64,000 nt of DNA. It comes from Bacillota bacterium (GTDB taxonomy: Bacteria > Bacillota > Clostridia > Lachnospirales > Lachnospiraceae). This document shows positions 16,982 through 25,846 of this stretch, piece by piece; the stretch's first letter is position 1; every line of letters begins with the position of its first letter. The position numbers were made by a program, and so were the translations under genes. The stretch is taken from NCBI GenBank assembly GCA_023418475.1, contig JAEZZO010000042.1, positions 62,001-126,000 on the forward strand, read 5' to 3'. Under the pieces are notes generated by a model. It saw only the letters and a program-made list of their open reading frames with translations. It made no database searches and was not told the DNA's origin.

Positions 16982-17818
16982 CTATGGCTGCTTCCGTTTT
17001 TTCATCGGAGTGCAGCCGTATTTTTCATGAAACTTTTTTATAAATAATTTGTAATTTGTAAAGCCGTGGGTTTCCAGTATCCGTGTTATGGTTTCGCCGG
17101 TATTTAACAGGTCTTCATAAATATGTGACAGCCTGATTTCATTCACATAATCCAGGAACGTGGTTCCCATATACTTCTTAAAAAAACGGCAGAAATACTC
17201 CTGATTGAGAGAAATCAAGGAAGCGGCATCCTTTAAGGAAATTGGTTCCGCATAATGCTCCTTCACATAATTTATAACCAGCATAAGCCTGTTTCGGATG
17301 ATATCATTTTTCATAATTTCATTGGAGGTAATATCTGTCTTACATTCCTTAACAAGCAGGTAGAGCAGATGATACAAAATGCTGGAAAACTTAAGGGCAT
17401 AACCACCCTCTTGTGAATAATATGCATTACCCATTTCAGACAAAAGTTCATAAATAGCTGTGTGTACAGAAGACTTTTTTTGTGGATCGGAGATGGATGC
17501 GGGTTCAAAATGGATATGTTCAATATCCGGTATCTTAGCTTTCAGAAAGGAGTACGGAATCTGAAGAAGCTGTACCTTTGTAGGTTCTGAAGTTTTTGTA
17601 GCATGGATATCCATTGAGTTGATTATGATAAAATCATCCTTCTCCAGATCATAGCTTCTGTCGCTGATCCATACCTGCATTTTCCCAGACTTGATCAGTA
17701 ATATTTCAATACTGTTATGCCAGTGGTTATTAATCAGGAGATTACTGTATTCGTAAATAGTAAATCGTACCTGAATGTCTGATTGTATTTCTATATTTTC
17801 ATGAATTAAATAATCCAT
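16982..17818 (-). CDS. AraC-family regulator with cupin-type sensor domain
   Basis: A 278-residue AraC-type regulator. An N-terminal cupin-like part (NNHWHNSIEILLIKSGKMQV, about 30-50) precedes a C-terminal DNA-binding domain with SLKDAASLISLNQEYFCRFF and ITRILETHGFTNYKLFIKKF helices. ATG 17818 lies behind GGAGG. It is divergent from the GH3 gene at 18243; the 424-bp spacer carries paired dyads at 17854-17867 and 17907-17918. It probably activates that beta-glucosidase. Confidence 0.92.
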   Translation of the reverse strand: MDYLIHENIEIQSDIQVRFTIYEYSNLLINNHWHNSIEILLIKSGKMQVWISDRSYDLEKDDFIIINSMDIHATKTSEPTKVQLLQIPYSFLKAKIPDIEHIHFEPASISDPQKKSSVHTAIYELLSEMGNAYYSQEGGYALKFSSILYHLLYLLVKECKTDITSNEIMKNDIIRNRLMLVINYVKEHYAEPISLKDAASLISLNQEYFCRFFKKYMGTTFLDYVNEIRLSHIYEDLLNTGETITRILETHGFTNYKLFIKKFHEKYGCTPMKKRKQP

Positions 17819-17853
17819 TAAAATCCTCCACGATTATCTCTATTCCATCAAAA

Positions 17854-17919
17854 GGTTAATAATTACCTAAAAAAGCATTTTTATTCTCTCACTTTACTAG
17901 AAAAAAGTCAATATTGACC
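17854..17919. promoter_or_regulatory. two related dyads between araC and GH3
   Basis: GGTTAATAATTACC at 17854-17867 and GTCAATATTGAC at 17907-17918 are both palindromic, and both are flanked by AAAA on the left and CTAAAA on the right. A looser AAGTCA copy follows at about 17928. They lie closer to the araC start than to GH3. They are candidate binding sites for the neighbouring regulator or another factor. The rest of the 17819-18242 spacer shows no gene. Confidence 0.5.
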
Positions 17920-18242
17920 TAAAAATAAGTCATTTTACTTGATAGAAAACAAAGGATTCATGTGATAATATTAAGTGAAGGCAACAAGTTTAAAAAGAAA
18001 GACACATTAAAACTATTTATGAAAGTTTATTCACATTTTGGATAAGTCATCAAAAAGTGAAAGGCACAGGTATAAGTATGGAAGGGGTAATTGAAAACTT
18101 TAAAAATAGTATCAAGGTATACATAGAAGACTTATTTTTGGGAGCGGAAGAGCGAAGAGATATGTATTTTCTGTATACACGATTATGACAGCTATAATGT
18201 TTTCCAATTACCAGATCAAGCAACGATAAAAGGAGAAGTACT

Positions 18243-20522
18243 ATGACATCAGAAAAAATAAAGAACTTAATTGCACAGATGACGTTAGAAGAAAAAGCAT
18301 CCATGTGTTCCGGAGCTGATTTTTGGCATACGCAGGCGATAGAAAGACTCGGGATACCGGCAACCATGGTAACTGACGGACCTCATGGACTAAGAAAGCA
18401 GGACACAGAAGGCGATCATCTGGGGATTAATGAAAGTATCAAAGCGGTCTGCTTTCCGGCTGGCTGCGGTACAGCCGCATCCTTTAACAGGGACTTACTG
18501 ATAACAATGGGTGAAGCACTGGGGAATGAGTGCCAGGCAGAGGGCGTCAGCGTAATCCTCGGTCCTGCTGTTAATATTAAACGTTCCCCTCTTTGTGGAC
18601 GTAATTTTGAATACCTGTCGGAAGATCCGCTTCTTGCTACAGAGATGGCAGGTTCCCTGATTGAGGGTATTCAGAATAAACATGTGGGAACAAGTATCAA
18701 GCACTTTCTTGCAAATAATCAGGAAACACGCAGAATGTCCTCTTCCTCTGAGGTAGACGAGAGAACCTTGCGAGAAATCTATCTGGCAGCCTTTGAAGGT
18801 GCCATTGTGAACAAAAAGCCCTGGACCGTAATGTGCTCCTATAATAAAATTAATGGTGTTTTTGCTGCAGAGAATAAGACCTACCTGACGGATGTGCTTC
18901 GGAACGAATGGGGCTTTGAAGGTTATGTTATGAGCGACTGGGGTGCTGTGAATAACAGGGTTCCCGATCTGGCTGCCGGAATGGATCTTGAAATGCCAAG
19001 CTCCAATGGTTTAAATGATAGATTAATCGTAGAAGCAGTGAAAAATGGAACACTGAAGGAAAGTGTTGTTGATACTGCGGTGGAAAGAATTTTAAATATT
19101 GTATTCCGTTTTGAAGAAAACAGGGACAAGACAGCTGTTTTTGACCGTGACAAGGATCATGAACTAGCAAGAAAAATTGCGGGAGAAACAATTGTACTTT
19201 TGAAAAATGAAGATATTCTTCCTTTGAAGGAAAACGAGAAGATTGCTTTTATCGGAGAATTTGCAGCAAAGCCACGCTACCAGGGCGGCGGAAGTTCCCA
19301 TATCAACAGTCATAAGATTACCTCTGCAATGGAGGAAGTAGCTGGATGGGAGAATATCACCTACGCCCAGGGCTATCATACGAGTCAGGATATAGTAGAT
19401 GAGAAACTGGCAAGCGAAGCTGTCGAAGCGGCTAAGCAGTCCAAGGTAGCGGTCATATTTGCAGGTCTTCCTGATAGCTTTGAGTCGGAAGGTTATGACA
19501 GAGAGCATATGAGTATACCGAATTGCCAGAATGAATTAATCGCAAAGGTGACAGCAGTACAGCCGAATACAGTTGTTATCCTGCATAACGGATCACCTGT
19601 CGAGATGCCTTGGATTAATAAGGTGAAGGGTGTATTGGAAGCATATCTTGGCGGACAGGCAGTCGGCGGAGCAGTAGTTGACATCTTATTTGGCAAGGTT
19701 AACCCGAGTGCGAAGCTGCCGGAATCCTTTCCGCTTCGTCTGGAGGATAATCCCTCCTATCTTTATTACCTTGGTGAGGGCAATAAAGTAGAATATAAAG
19801 AAGGAATTTTTGTCGGATACCGTTATTATGACAAGAAGAAAATGGAGATCCTGTTCCCATTTGGCTACGGATTATCTTATACAACCTTCGAATATTCGAA
19901 TCTGCAGATCAGTAAGGAAGCCATGAAGGATACGGATACTGTTACGGTAACCGTTGACGTGACAAATACAGGAAGGATGGCAGGTAAGGAGATCGTACAG
20001 CTGTATGTATCGGATAAGGTCAGTACAGTTATCAGACCAGTAAAGGAATTGAAAGGTTTTGTAAAGGTTGATTTACAGCCCGGTGAAACAAAAACAGTAT
20101 CGTTCGAGCTTGACAAGAGAGCGTTTGCTTATTATAATACGCAGATTAGTGACTGGCATGTGGAAAGCGGCGAATTTGACATATTAATCGGCAAATCCTC
20201 CAGAGAAATAGTACTGTCAGGAACTGTTACAGTGGAATCGACAGTTAAGCTTCCCTTTACATTCACAATGGATACCATTTTTGGCGATATCCTTCAGAAT
20301 AGAAAAGCAATGGAAATAATGGAACCTTTCATGAAGCTGGATTTCTTTGAGGAGGATACGAAAGAGGGTACTGAGGATGATACTTCTTCGGCTGTCATTA
20401 CGCAGGAGATGAAGGAAGCAATGTTAAAGTATATGCCGATCAGGGGCCTGCTTAGCTTTGGAAGCGGCAAGACCCTGGAAGAGTTTGAGGAAATCATTGA
20501 TCGACTGAATAGAGAAGCATAA
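18243..20522 (+). CDS. GH3 beta-glucosidase
   Basis: A 759-residue family-3 glycosidase with the usual order: N-terminal barrel, C-terminal sandwich and fibronectin-III-like domain. GRNFEYLSEDP, KHFLANNQET and the nucleophile motif GYVMSDWG (Asp232) identify the barrel. QGGGSSHIN and PFGYGLSYTTF mark the second and third domains. A C-terminal extension of about 80 residues after the FnIII-like domain, rich in acidic residues, is present in a subset of the family. No signal peptide is seen. ATG 18243 follows AAAGGAG. It is expected to hydrolyse beta-glucosides or xylosides inside the cell. Confidence 0.95.
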   Translation: MTSEKIKNLIAQMTLEEKASMCSGADFWHTQAIERLGIPATMVTDGPHGLRKQDTEGDHLGINESIKAVCFPAGCGTAASFNRDLLITMGEALGNECQAEGVSVILGPAVNIKRSPLCGRNFEYLSEDPLLATEMAGSLIEGIQNKHVGTSIKHFLANNQETRRMSSSSEVDERTLREIYLAAFEGAIVNKKPWTVMCSYNKINGVFAAENKTYLTDVLRNEWGFEGYVMSDWGAVNNRVPDLAAGMDLEMPSSNGLNDRLIVEAVKNGTLKESVVDTAVERILNIVFRFEENRDKTAVFDRDKDHELARKIAGETIVLLKNEDILPLKENEKIAFIGEFAAKPRYQGGGSSHINSHKITSAMEEVAGWENITYAQGYHTSQDIVDEKLASEAVEAAKQSKVAVIFAGLPDSFESEGYDREHMSIPNCQNELIAKVTAVQPNTVVILHNGSPVEMPWINKVKGVLEAYLGGQAVGGAVVDILFGKVNPSAKLPESFPLRLEDNPSYLYYLGEGNKVEYKEGIFVGYRYYDKKKMEILFPFGYGLSYTTFEYSNLQISKEAMKDTDTVTVTVDVTNTGRMAGKEIVQLYVSDKVSTVIRPVKELKGFVKVDLQPGETKTVSFELDKRAFAYYNTQISDWHVESGEFDILIGKSSREIVLSGTVTVESTVKLPFTFTMDTIFGDILQNRKAMEIMEPFMKLDFFEEDTKEGTEDDTSSAVITQEMKEAMLKYMPIRGLLSFGSGKTLEEFEEIIDRLNREA

Positions 20523-20550
20523 GAGGATAAGCAGCATTCAAATTATATAA

Positions 20551-20598
20551 AGGGGCACGGCGCAAGACATTTTTTAGTTGTAATGCGGCGTGCTCTTT
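20551..20598 (+). terminator. imperfect hairpin after GH3
   Basis: AGGGGCACGGCGC at 20551-20563 pairs with GCGGCGTGCTCTT at 20585-20597, with a G:U pair and one mismatch, around a 21-base loop. TTT follows only weakly. It is a plausible terminator of the GH3 gene. Confidence 0.45.
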
Positions 20599-20661
20599 AT
20601 GCTATGAAAATAAAATATTACGAAAGAGTCTTTCTGCTTCCAGAACTCAGACTGCTTGGTA

Positions 20662-20841
20662 TTACTCAGATGCTCTATACTTGATGTTGTCAATAAGGAT
20701 ACATTTCCGCCGAACTGTTCCGTAATATAGTTTAGAACCCAGATCTCGATTAGTAGCAAGCTGCGGATAGAAATCAGCATCAACCGTCGTACATAAATAA
20801 CTGTATCTTTGCTGAACGGCACAGAAGAATTTATAATCATT
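20662..20841 (-). pseudogene. unassigned protein-like fragment
   Basis: On the minus strand a stop-bounded frame of 59 codons without a start codon encodes segments such as TTVDADFYPQLATNRDLGSK and LYYGTVRRKCILIDNIKYRA. Composition is protein-like. The ILIDNI ending vaguely recalls the C-terminus of pantoate ligase, but the match is too weak to name it. An overlapping ATG-started frame on the same strand is equally uncertain. It may be a gene remnant between the GH3 gene and the leader-like element at 20901. Confidence 0.25.
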
Positions 20842-20900
20842 CTAATACCTGTGATAGAGCAGATGAAGAATTAGGAAGAGGAATATATAGAGGAAAAGAA

Positions 20901-20995
20901 GAGTAAAAGAAAATCACTTTCACCCAACAAGCTTGTGTGAGAGTAGCACAAATAGACTTAAAATGCGCAAAAAGCAGCGCTGAAATGAGGAAAAT
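20901..20995 (+). repeat. leader-element family, orphan copy D
   Basis: Contains, in the family order, GAGTAAAAG/CTTTCAC, AAGCTTGTG/CACAAA...ACTT, GCGC-AAAAAGCA-GCGC (20965-20980) and a Shine-Dalgarno-like GAAATGAGG (20982-20990). No start codon follows on the plus strand; instead the element abuts the 3' end of a convergent araC gene. It is compared with copies at 25659, 48031 and 52341. Confidence 0.6.
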
Positions 20996-21879
20996 CAATC
21001 CGCTGAACTGTCCCGGTATTTTAAGGGAGTGATACCAAGGAGCTTTCGAAAGGCGGTGCAAAAGGCACTGGAAGAGGGAAAACCAAGGGAAAGTCCGATT
21101 TCTTCGATTGTCAGTCGGGTTGTTTTTAAATAAAATTTAGCAGAGTTGATACGGGAGGACAGTACATAGTCATGTGGAGTCTTTCCCGTTATTTTTTTAA
21201 ATGATCTGGCAAAATAAAAGGGACTCAGGTTTGCCAGGGAAGCTAAACGGTTCAGGCTTAAATCCTCGTTTGGATGTTCGTTGATATACGAGGTAACTCC
21301 GTTTATTATGCCAGAGAGTCCGGATACGGGATTGATTGCTGTTACGGATAGAAGGAGATCTGACAGGATGTTAGAAATATATCCGGAGAGTATGACTTCA
21401 TTTATATTTTGGGCAGCAGAAAGAGAGCTATCCGGCAGACCTATATTACTTTGCACAAAACTTTTCAATATTTTCTGCATAGTATTCTCTATCGGATAGG
21501 GACTGGGAAGCTTCATAACAGATCCGGTGGTCGAAGTAATCGCCTGATAATATTCCCTTGATAGCGGACCATCAAAATGAAACCACAAGCACTCCCAACC
21601 CACGCTGGAATAATACTCGTGAGGCTGGTAGCAGTCAAGGAAAACCAACTGACCGCTAACGGCAGTATAATCTCTGCCGGATACAACAACATTACATTCG
21701 CCCCTAAGCAAATACATCATCAAAAAGCTATCATAAGAATTCCGCGCAAGATGATATCCGGGTTCATAATAAAAATGACCAAGACAGATCGGATAAAAGA
21801 ACATTTTCTGAGCCTGTAGGCTCGGGGTATAGAAAAATATGTCTGACTGCGGCTTGATGCCGGTTTCTTGTGATTTCAT
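20995..21879 (-). CDS. AraC-family regulator
   Basis: A 294-residue AraC-type regulator. The N-terminal part (ending about residue 190) has the AraC-like cupin pattern with DYTAVSGQLVFLDCYQPHEY. The C-terminal domain has SLNRLASLANLSPFYFARSF and LTIEEIGLSLGFPSSSAFCTAF. An upstream in-frame ATG gives a 305-residue form, but ATG 21879 has AAGGAG about ten bases upstream and is preferred. It is divergent from the DUF5107 gene; 21-bp-spaced AGCAAG half-sites at 22036 and 22057 are its probable target. Confidence 0.9.
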   Translation of the reverse strand: MKSQETGIKPQSDIFFYTPSLQAQKMFFYPICLGHFYYEPGYHLARNSYDSFLMMYLLRGECNVVVSGRDYTAVSGQLVFLDCYQPHEYYSSVGWECLWFHFDGPLSREYYQAITSTTGSVMKLPSPYPIENTMQKILKSFVQSNIGLPDSSLSAAQNINEVILSGYISNILSDLLLSVTAINPVSGLSGIINGVTSYINEHPNEDLSLNRLASLANLSPFYFARSFKKITGKTPHDYVLSSRINSAKFYLKTTRLTIEEIGLSLGFPSSSAFCTAFRKLLGITPLKYRDSSAD

Positions 21880-22020
21880 ATGGTGACAGCTCCTTCCTGC
21901 TAATCGAAACACCTACACTTTTAGGGCTTTCCCTTCTTATAAAAGCAATATAATAACATCCATTTGCAACAGTAGGATTATTATTTTGGTAGATAATCTG
22001 CTTTCAGAATAACATAAATT

Positions 22021-22075
22021 TGTCAAATTGCAAAGAGCAAGAAATCATAATTTATTAGCAAGTTATAAGAATGAT
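22021..22075 (+). promoter_or_regulatory. putative AraC-type operator, copy G1
   Basis: AGCAAGAAA at 22036 and AGCAAGTTA at 22057 are direct repeats exactly 21 bp apart, two helical turns, as in many AraC-family sites. The whole 55 bp is about 80% identical to 37931-37985 upstream of the LplB/YtcP transporter. It lies between the divergent araC gene and the DUF5107 gene, 88 bp before the latter. Confidence 0.55.
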
Positions 22076-22162
22076 ATCGCCTGAGAAATATGATAAATTA
22101 AGCAATAAGACAAGTGAATTTTCTAATTAAGCTATTATTACACAGAGGCAGAAATGGAGTAA

Positions 22163-25100
22163 ATGATGGAACAGGCAAAAGTATGGAGAGAAAAAGTTAT
22201 CATTCCGACTTACGAGATTGGTGAACCGGAGAAAAATCCAATGTTTATTGATAAAAGAGTATACCAGGGAAGTACGGGCAAGGTTTACCCCTATCCTACC
22301 ATTGAGAAAATCAGTGATACGAAAACCGATAAGGAATACAACGCAGTTTATCTGGAAAACCAGTACATGAAAGTGATGGTACTTCCTGAACTCGGAGGGA
22401 GAATCCAGAGAGCCTATGACAAGACAAACGGTTATGATTTTGTGTATTACAATCACGTGATTAAGCCGGCATTGGTTGGCCTTACAGGTCCCTGGATATC
22501 CGGGGGGATTGAATTTAACTGGCCCCAGCATCACAGACCATCCACCTTTCTTCCGGTGGATTGTCAGTTAAAAGAGTATGAGGACGGCAGCAGCTCCGTA
22601 TTATTAAATGATGTTGACCGGATAAATGGCACGAAAGGCTTGATGGAATTTCGAATTTATCCGGATAAGGCTTATCTTGAGATCAGGGGACAGCTTTATA
22701 ACCGTACGGCTATGCCGCAAACCTTTTTATGGTGGGCAAATCCGGCGGTTGCGGTAAATGATAATACACAATCCGTATTTCCTCCTGATGTACATGCGGT
22801 TATGGATCATGGAAAGCGGGATGTATCCAGGTTCCCGATTGCCACTGGAGTCTATTATAAGCATGATTACGGTGAAGGAGTTGACATTTCCAGATATAAA
22901 AACATTCCCGTTCCAACCTCCTATATGGCAGCAAAATCGGAATATGACTTTGTAGGAGGCTATGACTACGGCAAGGAGGCAGGAATTCTCCATGTAGCGG
23001 ATCATCGTATCTCTCCGGGCAAGAAGCAATGGACCTGGGGTAATGGTGACTTTGGCAAAGCATGGGACCGTAACCTTACCGATGAAGACGGACCCTACAT
23101 AGAGCTGATGACAGGTGTTTATACCGATAATCAACCCGATTTTACGTGGCTGAAGCCCTTTGAAGAGAAAACCTTCAAGCAGTATTTCATGCCTTATAAG
23201 GCAATAGGTTATGTGAAAAATGCGACGACAAGTGCTGCTGTTAACCTGACGGTTTTCGAAGGCAAAATACGAATATTGGTATATGCGACCGGACTTTATG
23301 AAAATGCAAAAATTATTCTTAAAAAGAAATCAGAGGTGATATTCGAAGAAAATGTCAGAATTTCGCCAGTGGATATTTATGATAGAATAATAGAAGCACC
23401 GGAAGCAAAGGAAACTGAGGTTAGTGTCCTTGTGGAAGCGGATGGCAGGGTACTGGTTGCCTATCAGGCAAAGGAACAGAAAATCGAGAAGCTTCCGGAA
23501 CCTGCACAGGCAGCAAAAAATCCGGAAGAAATCTCAACCAATGAAGAATTATATCTTACCGGACTCCATATTGAACAATACCGTCATGCAACCTATCTGC
23601 CGGACCCTTATTATCTGGAAGGGCTCAAAAGAGATCCAAAGGATGCCCGTATTAACACAGCATATGGTGCTTTGTTGCTTCGAAGGGGTAATTTTAGTGA
23701 GGCGGAAAAACACCTTCGAAAAGCAATCGAGAGACTGACCTGGAGAAATCCGAATCCCTACAATAGTGAGGCATATTACAATCTGGGACTTGTACTACTT
23801 TTCCAGAGCAGGGAACAGGAGGCCTTTGATGCTTTCTATAAAGCCACCTGGACAAATGAACAGCAGGAAATGTCTTTCTATTATCTGGCGGCATTCGCTG
23901 CGCGGCAGGGGGATTATAGCAATTCACTGGAATATATTAATAAAGCTCTGGTTAAAAATGCTCATAATATCAAGGCAAGGGGGTTAAAGGCAGCGGTTCT
24001 AAGAAAACTTGGTTATACCAATGAGGCTATATGCTGGTTGGCCAAAAATCTTAGTCTTGACCCGTTTGATTATGTCTCCCGGTATGAGGCCTATCTGGGA
24101 GAAGGCAGCAAAGACAGCCTGCTCCTCATGAACAATCTGATGAGAGGACTGGATGAAAATTACCTGCAGACAGCCAGGGATTATGCAGATGCCGGTTTCT
24201 ATGAAGAAGCCATAGGAGTTCTAAAGCAATGCCAGGAGCCAAAGCCTCTATTAAAATATTATGAGGGATATTATCTGGGACTTTTAGGAAGAGCTGAAAT
24301 AGCGCTTGCTTGTCTTCACGAAGCAGAAAACAGAACATCTGATTACACCTTTCCGAATAAGCTGGAGGATATCTCTGTATTAAAGTATGCAATAGAGAGT
24401 AATCCGGAAGGCGCCAGAGCATATTATTATCTTGGAAATCTATATTATGATAAGCTACAATTTCAGGAGGCAAAGATATTATGGGAGAAATCGGCGGAGC
24501 TTAACGAAGACTTTCCTACCGTGCTTCGTAACCTTTCACTGGTCTATTATAATAAGTTCAGTGAATACCAGAAGGCAAGAGAAGCAATGGAGAAGGCATT
24601 TGCACTGGATACTACGGATGCACGAATCTTTCTGGAACTGGACCAGCTATATAAAAAGCGCGGAATGTCTGCAGCGGACCGGTTACAGCGATATGAACAG
24701 TACCGGAAAACCTTTACCGGCAGAGATGATCTGTGTGTGGAATATGTAACTCTGCTTAACAGCACCGGAAGATTTAAAGAGGCCTATGAATATATACTGC
24801 ACCATAAATTTCATCCCTGGGAAGGCGGAGAGGGTAAGATAACCACGCAGTATGCAACAGCCCTATTAGAGCTTGCGAAGATAGAAATAAAAGCAGAAAA
24901 TTACAATCTGGCAGAGGATTATCTGGAACAAGTACTGGTGTATCCGGATAATCTGGGCGAAGGCAAGCTGGAGGGTACAAAGGACAACCCTGCATATTAC
25001 TATATGGGAATTGTTCATGAGAAAACCGGCAATTTAAAAAAAGCCGAAGAGTGTTACCGGAAGGCTACGCTGGGAGCCATTGAGCCGGCAGGTATGATGT

Positions 25101-25453
25101 ATTATAATGATCAGCCCGCTGATATGATCCTATACCAGGGACTGGCATATTTAAAGCTTGGCAGCCGGTCTGAGGCCGTAACCAGATTTTATAAGCTCAT
25201 TGATTATGGTGAAAAGCACATATTTGATCATGTCCGTATTGAGTATTTTGCAGTATCCTTGCCGGATTTTCTGATCTTTGAGGAAGATCTGGAACTTAAA
25301 AATAAAGCGCACTGTTATTACTTAATCGGTCTTGGATACACCGGACTGGGAAATGATACGGAAGCAGCAAAATATTTTACAAAAGTAATGGAGCTGGACA
25401 AAAATCATTTAAACTGTATATTGTTGAAGAATGAGATAGATGCAAGGGAGTAA
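22163..25453 (+). CDS. DUF5107 and TPR-repeat protein
   Basis: A 1096-residue cytoplasmic protein. Residues about 1-400 form the DUF5107-type domain (YPYPTIEKI, VMVLPELGGRIQRAYDKTNG, GGIEFNWPQHH), whose fold recalls galactose-mutarotase-like sugar-binding domains. From about 470 onward, tetratricopeptide repeats follow, with alternating helices such as AYGALLLRRGNFSEAEKHLR, AYYYLGNLYYDKLQFQEAK and YYMGIVHEKTGNLKKAEECY. Such fusions occur in glycan-utilisation loci, but the activity is not established from what is visible here. It opens a run of GH2-like, GH43-like, URO-D-like and rhamnose mutarotase genes. ATG 22163 and 22166 are both possible; the SD is ATGGAG. Confidence 0.85.
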   Translation: MMEQAKVWREKVIIPTYEIGEPEKNPMFIDKRVYQGSTGKVYPYPTIEKISDTKTDKEYNAVYLENQYMKVMVLPELGGRIQRAYDKTNGYDFVYYNHVIKPALVGLTGPWISGGIEFNWPQHHRPSTFLPVDCQLKEYEDGSSSVLLNDVDRINGTKGLMEFRIYPDKAYLEIRGQLYNRTAMPQTFLWWANPAVAVNDNTQSVFPPDVHAVMDHGKRDVSRFPIATGVYYKHDYGEGVDISRYKNIPVPTSYMAAKSEYDFVGGYDYGKEAGILHVADHRISPGKKQWTWGNGDFGKAWDRNLTDEDGPYIELMTGVYTDNQPDFTWLKPFEEKTFKQYFMPYKAIGYVKNATTSAAVNLTVFEGKIRILVYATGLYENAKIILKKKSEVIFEENVRISPVDIYDRIIEAPEAKETEVSVLVEADGRVLVAYQAKEQKIEKLPEPAQAAKNPEEISTNEELYLTGLHIEQYRHATYLPDPYYLEGLKRDPKDARINTAYGALLLRRGNFSEAEKHLRKAIERLTWRNPNPYNSEAYYNLGLVLLFQSREQEAFDAFYKATWTNEQQEMSFYYLAAFAARQGDYSNSLEYINKALVKNAHNIKARGLKAAVLRKLGYTNEAICWLAKNLSLDPFDYVSRYEAYLGEGSKDSLLLMNNLMRGLDENYLQTARDYADAGFYEEAIGVLKQCQEPKPLLKYYEGYYLGLLGRAEIALACLHEAENRTSDYTFPNKLEDISVLKYAIESNPEGARAYYYLGNLYYDKLQFQEAKILWEKSAELNEDFPTVLRNLSLVYYNKFSEYQKAREAMEKAFALDTTDARIFLELDQLYKKRGMSAADRLQRYEQYRKTFTGRDDLCVEYVTLLNSTGRFKEAYEYILHHKFHPWEGGEGKITTQYATALLELAKIEIKAENYNLAEDYLEQVLVYPDNLGEGKLEGTKDNPAYYYMGIVHEKTGNLKKAEECYRKATLGAIEPAGMMYYNDQPADMILYQGLAYLKLGSRSEAVTRFYKLIDYGEKHIFDHVRIEYFAVSLPDFLIFEEDLELKNKAHCYYLIGLGYTGLGNDTEAAKYFTKVMELDKNHLNCILLKNEIDARE

Positions 25454-25846
25454 TAAGGCTTAGAAAACTACGTATATCCATCCGGCCAATGAACTTTCGG
25501 TTTTTGTCGGGCATTTCATAAGATTGATCAAAGAAAACAGTAATACTTGAAAAATAGCAAATATTTTAAAACATAAGTATTCAGCATCATATCTGCAATA
25601 GGGAGACAGAATAAATATAAGTAGATAAAAATACTGAAATATAGAGGACAGACGTAAGAGTGAAGGAAAAGAGTCTTCCCCAATTATTTGAGATGCCGCT
25701 TTGCGACATCATGATTGGAAGAGTGAAAAGAATTTGAGAAAATAAATTCTTAAGAAAAACAACTTTCACTCATAAAGTTTGTGCCTGCGTAATCCTTGGC
25801 GCAAACTTAATATGCGCACAAAACATGCGCAGGAATGAGGAAAAAT
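25454..25846. other. intergenic region DUF5107 gene / GH2-like gene
   Basis: The first 205 bp show no clear feature. From 25659 to the start codon the region is filled by leader-element copy B. Confidence 0.6.
25659..25846 (+). repeat. leader-element family, copy B, 5' UTR of the GH2-like gene
   Basis: Five hairpins in series: AGTGAAGG/TCTTCC (25659-25679); CCAAT...GATGCCGC-TT-...CATCATGATTGG (25680-25718); GAGTGAAA/TTTCACTC (25721-25728 with 25764-25771), enclosing AAGAATTT/AAATTCTT; AAGTTTGTGCC/GGCGCAAACTT (25775-25785 with 25798-25808); TGCGCA/TGCGCA (25813-25818 with 25826-25831). AATGAGG follows, six bases before ATG 25847. Shared with copies A, C, D and partly E. Confidence 0.75.

Noticed and set aside
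20574..20840. 88-codon minus-strand frame after GH3
   Set aside because: Composition is no better than the overlapping stop-bounded frame, no ribosome binding site is seen, and no family is recognised.
25659..25846. Known riboswitch class
   Set aside because: No recognised aptamer core was identified, and copies precede unrelated genes, so no ligand class was assigned; Rfam comparison would be needed.
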